Position numbers and translations under genes: made by a program
Source of the DNA: Paraburkholderia atlantica
GTDB lineage: Bacteria; Pseudomonadota; Gammaproteobacteria; Burkholderiales; Burkholderiaceae
NCBI RefSeq assembly: GCF_009362785.1
Contig: NZ_WHNQ01000033.1
Coordinates: 1 to 64,000, forward strand
DNA: 64,000 nucleotides
Direction of reading: 5' to 3'
The notes under the pieces: model-generated
The model's database searches: none
Told to the model about the DNA's origin: nothing
What the model saw: the letters and a program-made list of their open reading frames with translations, nothing else
In this document: positions 44,528-53,478 of the stretch, in pieces
How the letters are laid out: every line of letters begins with the position of its first letter
Position numbering within the stretch: the stretch's first letter is position 1

Positions 44528-44791
44528 ATGAACCCCCTTCCGCGTATAGCGCTCGGCGTCCTTGCCGCGGCGTGCTGCTTCGCGCCGGTTGCGGCGCTGG
44601 CCCAACCGTACGATTCGACGGTGCCGCTCACACGAGCCAAAGTGCGCGCCGATCTGATCGAATGGCGGAAGGCGGGCTACGATCAGTCCGACGACTGGTT
44701 CGACTACCCCGGTAGCGCGATCCGCGCAGGCGCGATAGTCGCGCAATGGCGTGCGGCTGCCGGCACTCCAGCTGGCCAGATGCCCCAGTAG
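44528..44791 (+). CDS. DUF4148-type exported small protein
   Basis: An 87-aa protein with a signal peptide (MNPLPRIALGVLAAACCFAP, cleavage after ALA) and a mature part with LTRAKVRADLIEWRKAGYD and DYPGSAIRAGAIVAQ, the DUF4148 pattern that is frequent in Burkholderiales. AAAGG lies upstream of the ATG. It is predicted to be periplasmic; function unknown. It is a single gene inside the island. Confidence 0.75.
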   Translation: MNPLPRIALGVLAAACCFAPVAALAQPYDSTVPLTRAKVRADLIEWRKAGYDQSDDWFDYPGSAIRAGAIVAQWRAAAGTPAGQMPQ

Positions 44792-45249
44792 TAACGTAAC
44801 CGCAACACGCCAATCATCCGGCATCGGGCGCCGCAAGGGCCAATGCCGGTGGCGGATCGTGTTCGCTCACGAATTGAATATTCCTGTCTACCCTTCGGGG
44901 CGAGGACTGGGGCATTGCGGGCGGCCTAGGATGGCAAAGGCTTCCGCCACCATGCGGGGTTAAGTATCCCGGCCTACGGGTTCCTCGTCTCTGACCGACT
45001 CAGTGCTGGCGCATCCGTCAGCGCCTAAACCCGCCTTGCCGCCGGCCCAGCGCCTTCGCTTCGCGCGGATTACATTCCGCGCGAAGGAATAGCACCTATC
45101 CGCCGACAACGGAAATAGGGAAACCCCGACGTTTACATACGACCTGTCGGCCTATACGATTCAGTAGGCTAAATTAAATACAAAAACGCCGGACCGAACC
45201 ATCTCAAGCCGAAGCGTTTCACTCTTCACAATGCTTTCAAGGAGGCAGG
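44792..45249. other. Intergenic region with island motif copy C
   Basis: This gap of 458 bases holds no credible gene. The AT-rich end (45160-45185) and the motif at 45116-45127 are probably promoter elements for the NTF2-like gene. Confidence 0.4.
45116..45127. promoter_or_regulatory. Island motif copy C
   Basis: TAGGGAAACCCC, 122 bases before the NTF2-like gene; one base shorter than copy B and otherwise similar. Confidence 0.4.
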
Positions 45250-45753
45250 ATGTCGAATAACCAAGGAGTTCTCTCCTCGGGGTGTATCGCCACACGCATC
45301 AACGTGTGGATGGACAGTATGACCGGACGCGTGGTCACGGCAATCGTGGGCTTCCTGTTCATCGCGCAGATCGCTTACGGTCTGCATTCGGATCCGCGTT
45401 GGCACTGGCATGCAGGCACCGGAAAACTGCCGCATGACATCGTTCAGGAGTTCATGGACCTGGCGTATACGGAGGGCAAGGGCGCCGAGGCGTACAAAAC
45501 TTACTTTTCGGAAAAGGCTGTCGATAACGCGCCGAACACGATCGATCATCAGGATGGCGAACCCATTCCCCACCAAGTGAAGAAGGTCATCGTCCAAGGC
45601 ATGGACGTCGCGGTTTATCAGACCATCGGCGCCACCCGCGGCCAACCGGCGCAAGACGTCGTCGATGTCTATGAGATCAGCGGATCTGGCTGGATCATTC
45701 GCCATGATCGCATTACGCAACAGAAGGCTGCGCCGGTGCAGGCTGCGAACTAA
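45250..45753 (+). CDS. Membrane-anchored NTF2/SnoaL-like protein
   Basis: A 167-aa protein. An N-terminal segment with one membrane helix (VVTAIVGFLFIAQIAYGL, about residues 31-48) is followed by a cone-shaped NTF2/SnoaL-like domain (QEFMDLAYTEGKGAEAYKTY, then DVVDVYEISGSGWIIRHDRI). GGAGGCAGG precedes the ATG. SnoaL-like folds often bind small cyclic substrates and catalyse isomerisation or cyclisation. Anchoring to the membrane is unusual. It lies 23 bases before a DoxX-like gene, so the two may form a complex. Confidence 0.7.
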   Translation: MSNNQGVLSSGCIATRINVWMDSMTGRVVTAIVGFLFIAQIAYGLHSDPRWHWHAGTGKLPHDIVQEFMDLAYTEGKGAEAYKTYFSEKAVDNAPNTIDHQDGEPIPHQVKKVIVQGMDVAVYQTIGATRGQPAQDVVDVYEISGSGWIIRHDRITQQKAAPVQAAN

Positions 45754-45776
45754 ACAGCAAAGGATGAAAGCACACT

Positions 45777-46298
45777 ATGGACAACGATGATCGCAAAACG
45801 ATGCCGCAACTCATCGGCAAAGTCATCCTGACGTTCTGCCGGCTGTATCTCGGCGGCTGGATGGTCGTCAGCGGTACCAGCTACTGGCGCACGGCTCTCG
45901 GCATGTCGCCGATCTTCCCGCAACCGTTCGGCACGCTACCCGCGTCGAATGAGCTGCTGGTCACGATGGTTCACACGCAATTTTTCCATATCGTAAAGAC
46001 GTGCGAAATTCTGGGTGGCCTCTCGCTCATTCTCGGTATCTTCGTCCCGGTTGGCCTGCTTATGCTTCTGCCGGTGTCGTTCGTCGTTTGGTACAACGCG
46101 ATCATATTGAACCATCGCTTTGACAAGATGTTCACGCCGTACATGGGCGTCGGTTGCCTGTATATGAACCTGATCCTGATGGTTTGGTACATCAAGTATT
46201 ACCTGCCGATGATGACGTTCAAAACGACGATCGGCCGCATCAGCGACTGGAAGAAGTTGCCCAGAATTTTCAAATCGGACACTGTTGATTTGATCTGA
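45777..46298 (+). CDS. Divergent DoxX-like membrane protein
   Basis: A 173-aa protein with four predicted helices, clearly DoxX-like (LTFCRLYLGGWMVVSGTSYW, FFHIVKTCEILGGLSLILG) but more distant from the three island modules and without a small partner gene. It pairs instead with the NTF2-like protein. A strong terminator follows. Confidence 0.7.
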   Translation: MDNDDRKTMPQLIGKVILTFCRLYLGGWMVVSGTSYWRTALGMSPIFPQPFGTLPASNELLVTMVHTQFFHIVKTCEILGGLSLILGIFVPVGLLMLLPVSFVVWYNAIILNHRFDKMFTPYMGVGCLYMNLILMVWYIKYYLPMMTFKTTIGRISDWKKLPRIFKSDTVDLI

Positions 46299-46323
46299 CT
46301 TCGGATGTGAAGTGAGGGATTTG

Positions 46324-46354
46324 GCTACGTTGCTTCGGTAACGTAGCTTTTTTT
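46324..46354 (+). terminator. Intrinsic terminator after the DoxX-like gene
   Basis: GCTACGTTGC, TTCG loop, GTAACGTAGC, then seven T residues. Confidence 0.92.
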
Positions 46355-46384
46355 GTTTAAGTATTTGGCGATATTTCCGAAAAC

Positions 46385-47446
46385 ATGACGAAAAGATTTT
46401 CAAGTCTTAAATCGGGTTGGTCATTGAGCCGGGTTTGTAGCGATATCAGGGGTGCGGTATTTGGCATGCTGTTGATCGTGCAGCCGTTGGTGGGGCATGG
46501 GCAGCCCGTTCAAACGCTCACGATCGTAGAGTATCGATCGCATATGTCGCCGGACCAGCCGACAATGCGCGGCATGGCCAGGTTCGCAGATATCGTGAAC
46601 CGGGACTCGCACGGTCGTCTGGTGGTGAGCGTGAGCGCGGATACAGTTCCGGGTTCGCCGGGTGAGCAGATCAAGACATTGCAGGCAGGAGGCCCAGGCG
46701 CGCCGGATTTGATGCTGCTGGTGACGCCTGCACTGCGTCATCTCGAATCCGAATTCGAAATCATGGATCTGCCGTTTGTTGTCCGCGGCGAACGTCAGGC
46801 ACACGCGCTGCTCGATGGTCCGTTCGGACGAGCTCTGTTGTCGCGCCTCGAGGGTCACGGCCTGACGGGTCTCGCCTGGTGGGAGAACGGCTTCCGACAG
46901 ATCACGACGTCGGGCCAGCCGTTCCGGCACGCGCTGGACCTGGCGAACCGGCCGGTTCGTGTGATCCCGGAACCCGCGTTTGTGGAGACGTTTAAAGTCT
47001 TGGGCGCTGACGTCGTCGGACTCCCGTATGCCGAACTATACGGAGCGTTAAAGAGTGGACGTATCGTTGCAGAAGATAACTTCTATTCACAAATCCTTGC
47101 CGGCCACCTTTATGATGTTCAATCGGCCGTCTCGGTCACGAATCACTCATACAGCGCAATTGCAGTGGTTGCCAATTCGGCGGTCTGGCAGAAGTTGACG
47201 GTTCAGGATCGAAGCGTTTTACAACACGCTGCGCTAGAAGCTGGGCGCTTTGAGCGCGACCTTATTCGAGAACAGGTGAAAACCAATCGTGCTGAGCTCG
47301 AGCGTCACGGAATGACGGTTTATACCTTCACCACCGACGAGATTGCAAAACTGGTCAGCCTGACGGAGCCCGTCAGACAGCAATTCTTCCTCAACTACGA
47401 TCCCACGATTGTCGACATCTATCGACGTGAAATCGCAAAGCGCTAG
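46385..47446 (+). CDS. TRAP-type substrate-binding protein (DctP family), orphan
   Basis: A 353-aa periplasmic solute-binding protein with an N-terminal hydrophobic export segment (about residues 22-40) and DctP-type features: LQAGGPGAPDLMLL, FVVRGERQAHALLDG, GLAWWENGFRQIT. DctP proteins bind carboxylates for TRAP transporters. No DctQ or DctM membrane genes are adjacent; instead an MFS pump follows after 8 bases. It may work with a remote transporter or act as a sensor for the chemoreceptor. Confidence 0.82.
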   Translation: MTKRFSSLKSGWSLSRVCSDIRGAVFGMLLIVQPLVGHGQPVQTLTIVEYRSHMSPDQPTMRGMARFADIVNRDSHGRLVVSVSADTVPGSPGEQIKTLQAGGPGAPDLMLLVTPALRHLESEFEIMDLPFVVRGERQAHALLDGPFGRALLSRLEGHGLTGLAWWENGFRQITTSGQPFRHALDLANRPVRVIPEPAFVETFKVLGADVVGLPYAELYGALKSGRIVAEDNFYSQILAGHLYDVQSAVSVTNHSYSAIAVVANSAVWQKLTVQDRSVLQHAALEAGRFERDLIREQVKTNRAELERHGMTVYTFTTDEIAKLVSLTEPVRQQFFLNYDPTIVDIYRREIAKR

Positions 47447-47454
47447 CCAATCCG

Positions 47455-48897
47455 GTGATTGAGAAAAACTTAACTGTCGGGGAAGTGCGAGACCGCACTT
47501 CGGAGTCTCGATCTGCATCCAGGCGTACGCGACTGATTCCGATGATCGTCGCGGTGCCGATGTTCTTGCAGAGTCTCGATACCTCGATATTGGGCACGGC
47601 TCTCCAGTCGATTGCAACTTCCCTGGATGTCGAGATACTTCATCTGAACTTCGCGATTACCGCGTATCTGTTGAGCCTCGCACTATTCCTGCCGGCAAGC
47701 GGGTGGCTCACCGACAGGTTCGGAACGCGGCGCGTTTTCTGTTCGGCAGTTGCCATCTTCTCGCTGGCATCCGCGCTATGCGGCGTGGCCACTTCGATCA
47801 CTCAAATCGTTCTATTCCGGGTCTTGCAAGGTCTGGGCGGCGCCATGATGGTGCCGGTAGGGCGGCTGATTCTGCTGCGAAGTATTCCGGCAGCGCAGCT
47901 GGTGGCCGCGATGGTTTGGTTTACCGTTCCAGGTACCATTGGGCGTGTGATTGGGCCGCTTCTCGGAGGACTGATCGTCACGATGGGATCCTGGCGATGG
48001 ATCTTTCTGCTCAACATTCCATTCGGTGTGTTGGGCATCCTGCTGTCGTTAAAGTTTGTGCCGGATTCGCGCCCGGAGAAATCTGAGCGGTTCGACATGA
48101 CGGGATTCATCCTGATGGCGATAGGGCTTTCCGGCATCGTGTGTGGTCTGGAAACCGTCGGTCGTAATTTCGTCCCAGTGAACGTAACGATCGGAATCAC
48201 GGTCATTGGAGTGCTGGCAATGATCGCATACGGACTTTATAGCCGTGGACGTCTCGATGTCATTATCCCTCTCAAGATTTTTGGATATAAAGCTTTTAGC
48301 ATCACGACGATTGGCGGCATGCCACTGAGACTCGCGGTGGGCTCGGCTCCAATCTTTGTACCGCTGCTCTTGCAGGTCGGTTTGGGATTAACGCCCGTTC
48401 AATCTGGCTTGATGAGCGCCTGGCTCTCTGTCGGCGCATTCGGTGTACGTCCCATCATGGATCGTGCAATCAGGAAGTTCGGATTCAGGCCGATCATGAT
48501 GCTGGGCGCCGCGATGACCGGCGCGACATTCGCTTGCTATGGATTGTTCAGACCAACCACGTCGATTGGTCTTATGTGCTTCGTGCTTTTCGTTGCGGGT
48601 ATCGTTAACTCTCTGGCGATGATAACCATGAATACGGTCGGCTATTCTGGCATTCCCAAGACCCTGATGAGTAAGGCCACGGCACTTTCGACGATGATGC
48701 AGCAAACGTCGATCAGCTTTGGTGTCGCAGTCTGCGCGTCATGCCTGACGATCACAGCGCAGGTTCATGGGCACGGCGCAGATCATCTGGTAATCGATGA
48801 CTTCCCGATGACTTTTTTCGTCGTCGGGACCTTTACGCTGCTGTCTGTCGTGGCATTCGCCGGTCTTCCCAAGGAGGAAGGCCAGGAGCTGCGATAG
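47455..48897 (+). CDS. DHA2-family MFS transporter
   Basis: A 480-aa permease of the EmrB/QacA type with about 14 helices; LQSLDTSILGTALQSIA in helix 1 and GWLTDRFGTRRVF in the first loop are diagnostic. It starts with GTG, 8 bases after the DctP-type gene, and probably shares its transcript. In this setting it may export a toxic intermediate or take up an organic acid. Confidence 0.8.
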   Translation: MIEKNLTVGEVRDRTSESRSASRRTRLIPMIVAVPMFLQSLDTSILGTALQSIATSLDVEILHLNFAITAYLLSLALFLPASGWLTDRFGTRRVFCSAVAIFSLASALCGVATSITQIVLFRVLQGLGGAMMVPVGRLILLRSIPAAQLVAAMVWFTVPGTIGRVIGPLLGGLIVTMGSWRWIFLLNIPFGVLGILLSLKFVPDSRPEKSERFDMTGFILMAIGLSGIVCGLETVGRNFVPVNVTIGITVIGVLAMIAYGLYSRGRLDVIIPLKIFGYKAFSITTIGGMPLRLAVGSAPIFVPLLLQVGLGLTPVQSGLMSAWLSVGAFGVRPIMDRAIRKFGFRPIMMLGAAMTGATFACYGLFRPTTSIGLMCFVLFVAGIVNSLAMITMNTVGYSGIPKTLMSKATALSTMMQQTSISFGVAVCASCLTITAQVHGHGADHLVIDDFPMTFFVVGTFTLLSVVAFAGLPKEEGQELR

Positions 48898-49424
48898 ATA
48901 AAACGGAAAGTAACGTTGTAGCGAGTGAATCTGAGCCGCCGTTGCACTAACTTGCCCGTCGATCATGGCATTCGCTCGACTGGCTAAATTGCGATAAACG
49001 ATATGAGCTATTCCTTTAAGTCCCACGCAAACACACATCCGGGCCCAAGTGACTACGGTCGAGACCTGGCGGATCACTTCGGTGCTTTCGATGCAGAATT
49101 TTACGACCGGCGCGTGGCCGATCAAGCAGCCGAACTGCAGGAGATGCCGCGAGATGAAGCGCAGCAGAGTCAGCGAGGGAGTAAAGTTCGAATTTGACGT
49201 CGAATAGAGCGCCACGCAGGCTGCATGACCACGACGGCGTCGACATTCCACGAGCGTAGTTGCGAGTACCGTGAGAAGGGCGGCCTTACCGAATTCGAGA
49301 ATGAGCATCATACCGGTGGGCGTGCGATCAATAAAATAAAATCACACCTTAGATCGCAAAGCTAACGCGTAACTGCTGGCTGCGGTACCCTCAAGCTGCC
49401 ACAAGCGATTGATGAGCGACAGAA
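48898..49424. other. Gene-free stretch between convergent genes
   Basis: About 530 bases without a supported gene. A short open frame at 49003-49197 lacks a ribosome site. No terminator was seen for the MFS gene on the left side. Confidence 0.35.
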
Positions 49425-49459
49425 GAAAAAAACTCGATGCCTTTTCAGAACATCGAGTT
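49425..49459 (-). terminator. Leftward terminator of the TctC gene
   Basis: AACTCGATG pairs with CATCGAGTT around an 11-base loop, with a run of T residues on the minus strand. Confidence 0.8.
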
Positions 49460-49487
49460 CCTGTCGTTACCGACGCAACGAACAACG

Positions 49488-50462
49488 TTACTTTGCGGGC
49501 TGGCTCAGCTTGTCGTGGTCAGTGGCGATAATCTTCGCATAGTCAGCGGATGCGAGATAGGCAGCCTGTTGACCGTTGACGTTCAGCGCTTTCTGGACGT
49601 TCGGGTCCTGCACTGCGGTCTTCACAGCATCCGCGATCTTATCGCGGACCGGCGCCGGCAGATCCTTCGGCGCCAACACGCCCGTGTGCGACGCGAAATC
49701 GAAGCCTGGGAACATTTCGCCGAGTGCGGGAACGTTCTGAATCTCGGGAATACGGCGCGAGCCCAGGACCGCTAACGCACGCATCTTGCCGGCCTTGATC
49801 TGTGGCACCGCCATTTCGTACGGAATCTCAATCATTTGCACCTTGCCGCTCAAGAGCGCCTGAGTCTGTTCAGCGTCGCTCTTGTAGGCGGTATGAATCA
49901 ATTTGACGCCCGCACGCTTCTGGAACGCCACCATCGCCAGGTATTCACGCGACGTGGTGCCTGTCGATCCAAACATATAGCAGTTCGGATTGTCCTTCAG
50001 ACGGCTGATCAGATCGGCGTAGTCCTTGATGTCGGTGCCGCTCAAACCGGCGCCGTTGCCGGCTACCAAAACGAGGCCCGCGTGACCGGTGACTTGTGCC
50101 ACGGGAGTCAAATCCTGGCGGGCGGCGTCCACCTGGTCGGTATCGCCGACGAGAAGCGTCAGCCCGTCAGCCGGCGCTGCTTTTGCAGCCGACACCGCAG
50201 CTGCATCCACCTGGTTTTCGACGACGACGTCGGTACCCAGCGCCTTGCTCAATGCCGGCGCCAGTGCGCGGGCAACCATGTCCGAATTCTGGTTCGGCCC
50301 GGCGGCGATCAGCTTGACCGGGGCCGACTTCACCGATGCTTTGGCGACCGAGGCCTTGGCGGGTGCCGTCTGTGCCGCGAACCCACGACTCGACATCGTG
50401 ATACCGGCGACTGTGGCGAAAGCGAGTGCCGCACCAACGAAGATTTTTCGATTCGTGTTCAA
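49488..50462 (-). CDS. Tripartite tricarboxylate transporter receptor (TctC/Bug family), orphan
   Basis: A 324-aa periplasmic binding protein. The signal sequence (about residues 5-29) is followed by a lysine-rich linker and the Bug fold: NQNSDMVARALAPALSKALG, NCYMFGSTGTTSREYL and FPGFDFASHTGVLAP. The TTG at 50462 with GGAGACGC upstream is the preferred start. No TctA or TctB genes are near. Bug proteins bind carboxylates, including aromatic acids such as terephthalate, so it may scavenge the pathway substrate. Confidence 0.82.
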   Translation of the reverse strand: MNTNRKIFVGAALAFATVAGITMSSRGFAAQTAPAKASVAKASVKSAPVKLIAAGPNQNSDMVARALAPALSKALGTDVVVENQVDAAAVSAAKAAPADGLTLLVGDTDQVDAARQDLTPVAQVTGHAGLVLVAGNGAGLSGTDIKDYADLISRLKDNPNCYMFGSTGTTSREYLAMVAFQKRAGVKLIHTAYKSDAEQTQALLSGKVQMIEIPYEMAVPQIKAGKMRALAVLGSRRIPEIQNVPALGEMFPGFDFASHTGVLAPKDLPAPVRDKIADAVKTAVQDPNVQKALNVNGQQAAYLASADYAKIIATDHDKLSQPAK

Positions 50463-51301
50463 GTAGCGTCTCCTTTGTGCTGGGTTAAAAAGATGCGATG
50501 GTCGCGATTTTGTATGCAAAAAAGACTACCATTGTACTAGGGCAAACGCGTACCAGCACGAGAAGAACTTGGCCGCCGCGCTGCGGTCGCCGGTCTTGCG
50601 AATTGATAACGCTCGACTCAATAGAGGCGCTCTGATAAGCCCAGGGTTTTTACCGGAGCATGGTTCGTTGACATTGTAGGCTGTCGTAAATACTATTTTG
50701 ACTGATGATAACGAATTCTAATCACGACGCGATGGTACCGGGGTGTAGTGCGAATCCGGTTGTGGTTTGTCGCGCAGCTCGAATTTGGTGGGGTATTGCT
50801 AGCGCGGCCCGCGCCAAGATTTGAGCGGCCCGGCAGTTCACCGCAAATGTATCGCAGTGAGGCAGCGCCCGATCTGACCAATCGATTCGCCGGCCCGATA
50901 CCGCTGGAGGAGAAGTTCGCGAAGGGCGGCTGGCAAGGTGGGCGAGACCGGGCTGCCAGTCTTTCGCCAACGCCTTCGCAACGTTTGAATGCCAGATAGG
51001 GCAAGTCATCGAAGCCGGCATGAACACAGCAGCTTGATCGCCAACGTAGTGGGCTCGGTCGTCCGCCAGGCCGAGATCGGCTTCCTTCTCGATTCGGCCG
51101 GTGCCTCCGGACGACTGGCGCCAGCCACGGCTCGCACGATTCACGAGTTGCTTCGGGTGTCCAACAGGGATCCCGACGCCCGCATCGGATGCTGCACGAC
51201 TTCAGGAGGACAACCGACCAGCGAAACAAATTCAGGTAGTCGTGTTTTCAAACTCACCAGCAGTCAGGTTCAGAGATCACATATAACAATCAGGAGAATG
51301 T
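50463..51301. other. Large gene-free stretch
   Basis: About 840 bases containing the leader of the TctC gene and the promoter of the next porin. Open frames on both strands between 50690 and 51230 have atypical composition and no ribosome sites. One short frame reads LHDFRRT near 51192-51212, reminiscent of a tyrosine recombinase box, but nothing else supports it. Confidence 0.35.
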
Positions 51302-52489
51302 ATGAATCACCAGGGGGCCGGGAGGAAACACCGATGGGCCACGGTACCGTTGGCATGTGCATCAGTTTGCATGAGCATTACGGCCGCGCATGCGCAAAGT
51401 AGCGTCATGCTTGGAGGATTCCTTGACGAGGGTGTCGCTACCTATCGTGATTCACATGGGTCACGTTTGTTTCAAATGCAGGATTCCGCCATTTTTCCCA
51501 CCAAGTTTTTCTTCCGCGGGAGCGAGGACATGGGGGGCGGCCTGCGCGCCAACTTCAGCCTCGACTCGATGATCAGCCTGAGCACAGGGGCTCTTGATCC
51601 GCAGTCGCGCGGCGCGATGTTCGAGAACTCGTCTTGGGTCGGACTCAGTCAAGCAGGAATTGGCAGCTTCCGCCTCGGGCGGCAGAACGACTTCGCCTTT
51701 GATTATTACCTGCTCGGCGGTATCGATCCGGCAACGGGCATCGCTGGCGGTATGCTCAATTTCCGTACCGGTAGCTTCGGTGCCGACCTGCTCGGGGTTT
51801 CGGGTCCAGCCCAGATTGCCGGTGCCGTTGCAGGCGGGCCGTTCGCACCTATCACGACGAACGGCCAGATTACTGGGTTGGCGGCCATCAACTGGGATCG
51901 TGTCGGCGGCAAACGGATGTCGAATGCCGTCAAGGTCGTCTCTGAGGAATATGCGGGGCTGTCGGTTGGCTTGATGTATAGCTTCGGCGGCACGGCGGGG
52001 GACTTCAACAACGGGGCCGGAAAGAGCGCCGCGATCAACTACAGGAACGGGGAAACACGTGCCGCCGTTGTTTACACTGAGCAGAACTACGCGCCGGTCA
52101 ATAACGGACATAGCGGCATCGCCAACCTGCTCGCCGGCGCAAGGACGAAGTACGCCCATTTCACGGTCTCGGGCATGTACAGCCAGGCGCGCAACACCCA
52201 TACGGGTGCCAGGATTTATGCGCTAGCAGGTGGCGTCGGGTACGACTTCTCACCGGCCTGGAATCTCGGCGGCGCCTACACCTACCAGAATGGTAACGAG
52301 TTGCTGAAGAACGTGACGATCAACCAGGCCGCATTGCAGTTGACATACACGTTGTCGAGACGCACCTCGCTCTATGCGGCTGGCGTATATCAACGCACCA
52401 ATGGCGCATATGCCGCGGAAATCGGCAACATCGTGGCAAGCGGCAATATCCAGTCAGTTTTTCAGCTTGGCATGATGCATCGATTCTGA
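51302..52489 (+). CDS. Gram-negative porin, second of the island
   Basis: A 395-aa outer-membrane protein. The signal peptide ends in AAHA, the barrel starts SSVMLGGFLDEGVATY and terminates LGMMHRF. GSFRLGRQNDFAFDYY marks the typical loop-3 entry. It has an AGGAGAAT ribosome site. It differs clearly from the porin at 42733, suggesting a distinct substrate or condition. Confidence 0.88.
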   Translation: MNHQGAGRKHRWATVPLACASVCMSITAAHAQSSVMLGGFLDEGVATYRDSHGSRLFQMQDSAIFPTKFFFRGSEDMGGGLRANFSLDSMISLSTGALDPQSRGAMFENSSWVGLSQAGIGSFRLGRQNDFAFDYYLLGGIDPATGIAGGMLNFRTGSFGADLLGVSGPAQIAGAVAGGPFAPITTNGQITGLAAINWDRVGGKRMSNAVKVVSEEYAGLSVGLMYSFGGTAGDFNNGAGKSAAINYRNGETRAAVVYTEQNYAPVNNGHSGIANLLAGARTKYAHFTVSGMYSQARNTHTGARIYALAGGVGYDFSPAWNLGGAYTYQNGNELLKNVTINQAALQLTYTLSRRTSLYAAGVYQRTNGAYAAEIGNIVASGNIQSVFQLGMMHRF

Positions 52490-52503
52490 TGCTTGGTTGA
52501 GAA

Positions 52504-52541
52504 ACGGCAGCGATGAGCATGTTTTCCGTCATCGCTGCCGT
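52504..52541. terminator. Hairpin after the second island porin
   Basis: ACGGCAGCGATGA pairs with TCATCGCTGCCGT around a 12-base loop. No T tract follows, so termination is likely but not certain. Confidence 0.55.
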
Positions 52542-52780
52542 GGTTGCCACGGGAATGCAGTAGAAAAATCACCACGCAGATAGTAGACAATTTAGAATTA
52601 GATAGTGAAGTCAAGCGACGTCGGCGACATTCGGGACCTGCAAGCTGGGAGCAATTTAGTGCGCTGGGCACGCGGTAGTAGCGGCGTCGGACCGGATGAT
52701 CACCCATAGTACGAGGAGGTGTTCGGACGAATAGGCCCATACGACCTACTGGTTCCGATCACATTTGAGGAGCAGCAGAT

Positions 52781-53320
52781 ATGAGGAGCGAGGAGGGTCT
52801 ACCTCTAAGCCATGCGGCTGAAGCGCTAGCTTTGGATTGGCAAATTCGTTTTGTTGAAATCGACAAGGCGATCTCCGAGTCTGCTGATCGACATCTGAAG
52901 TCATCGCTTGGGATTTCATTTGCACAGGCTAAGGTCGTCGCAAGCCTCGCTGGACGGCAATTCATGACGCAGGTTCAACTCGCCCGCCGGCTGAATTACG
53001 ACATGGGGTCGCTATCCAGAATCATTCCGCGCCTCATCGACGCGGGAATTGTCATGAGGTCTCGGCATCCAGACGACTGTCGCTGCTGGTGTGTTCAGCT
53101 TACGGGAAGCGGCGTGGCAATGGTCGCGAAAATTACAGCGTTTCTCGGGGCAACCGACAAGAAATTGATTAGCCTCCTAACGGAGGACGAAGCGGATATT
53201 TTCATTGTGTTGCTCAAGCGCTTACTCGTTAATTCCGCAACGGATTGGCCAGCCGATGTGTCGGCCGTCGCCCTGACGGGGAGCCCAAGATTCTCCTGCG
53301 CCATGGGCGCACCGGCGTGA
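52781..53320 (+). CDS. MarR-family transcriptional regulator
   Basis: A 179-aa winged helix regulator: TQVQLARRLNYDMGSLSRII is the recognition helix region and SRHPDDCRCWCVQLT the wing. MarR proteins usually sense aromatic acids and repress adjacent catabolic or efflux genes. It lies between a porin and a chemoreceptor at the right part of the island. Two neighbouring Cys (DCRCWC) in the wing are unusual and could give redox sensitivity. Confidence 0.82.
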   Translation: MRSEEGLPLSHAAEALALDWQIRFVEIDKAISESADRHLKSSLGISFAQAKVVASLAGRQFMTQVQLARRLNYDMGSLSRIIPRLIDAGIVMRSRHPDDCRCWCVQLTGSGVAMVAKITAFLGATDKKLISLLTEDEADIFIVLLKRLLVNSATDWPADVSAVALTGSPRFSCAMGAPA

Positions 53321-53478
53321 ACGAAACCGCTCCCTCTTTCGCACTACAACGTGGCCGGCGCATTTGGGCCCGGCACTAACACACAAAGCCGGATTTCGCA
53401 ATCATGCTTGCCCCCTATCCATAGTCCGGGGGTTTGTGCCGAAATCAAAGGTTATACAATCAATGTAGGCAAAAGAAC

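Noticed and set aside
49003..49197. 64-codon frame between the MFS and TctC genes
   Set aside because: No ribosome site and no recognisable product; a related minus-strand frame is equally unconvincing.
51189..51225. Short stretch resembling the HxxR box of a tyrosine recombinase (LHDFRRT)
   Set aside because: No surrounding integrase sequence in the same frame and no att repeats; likely chance.
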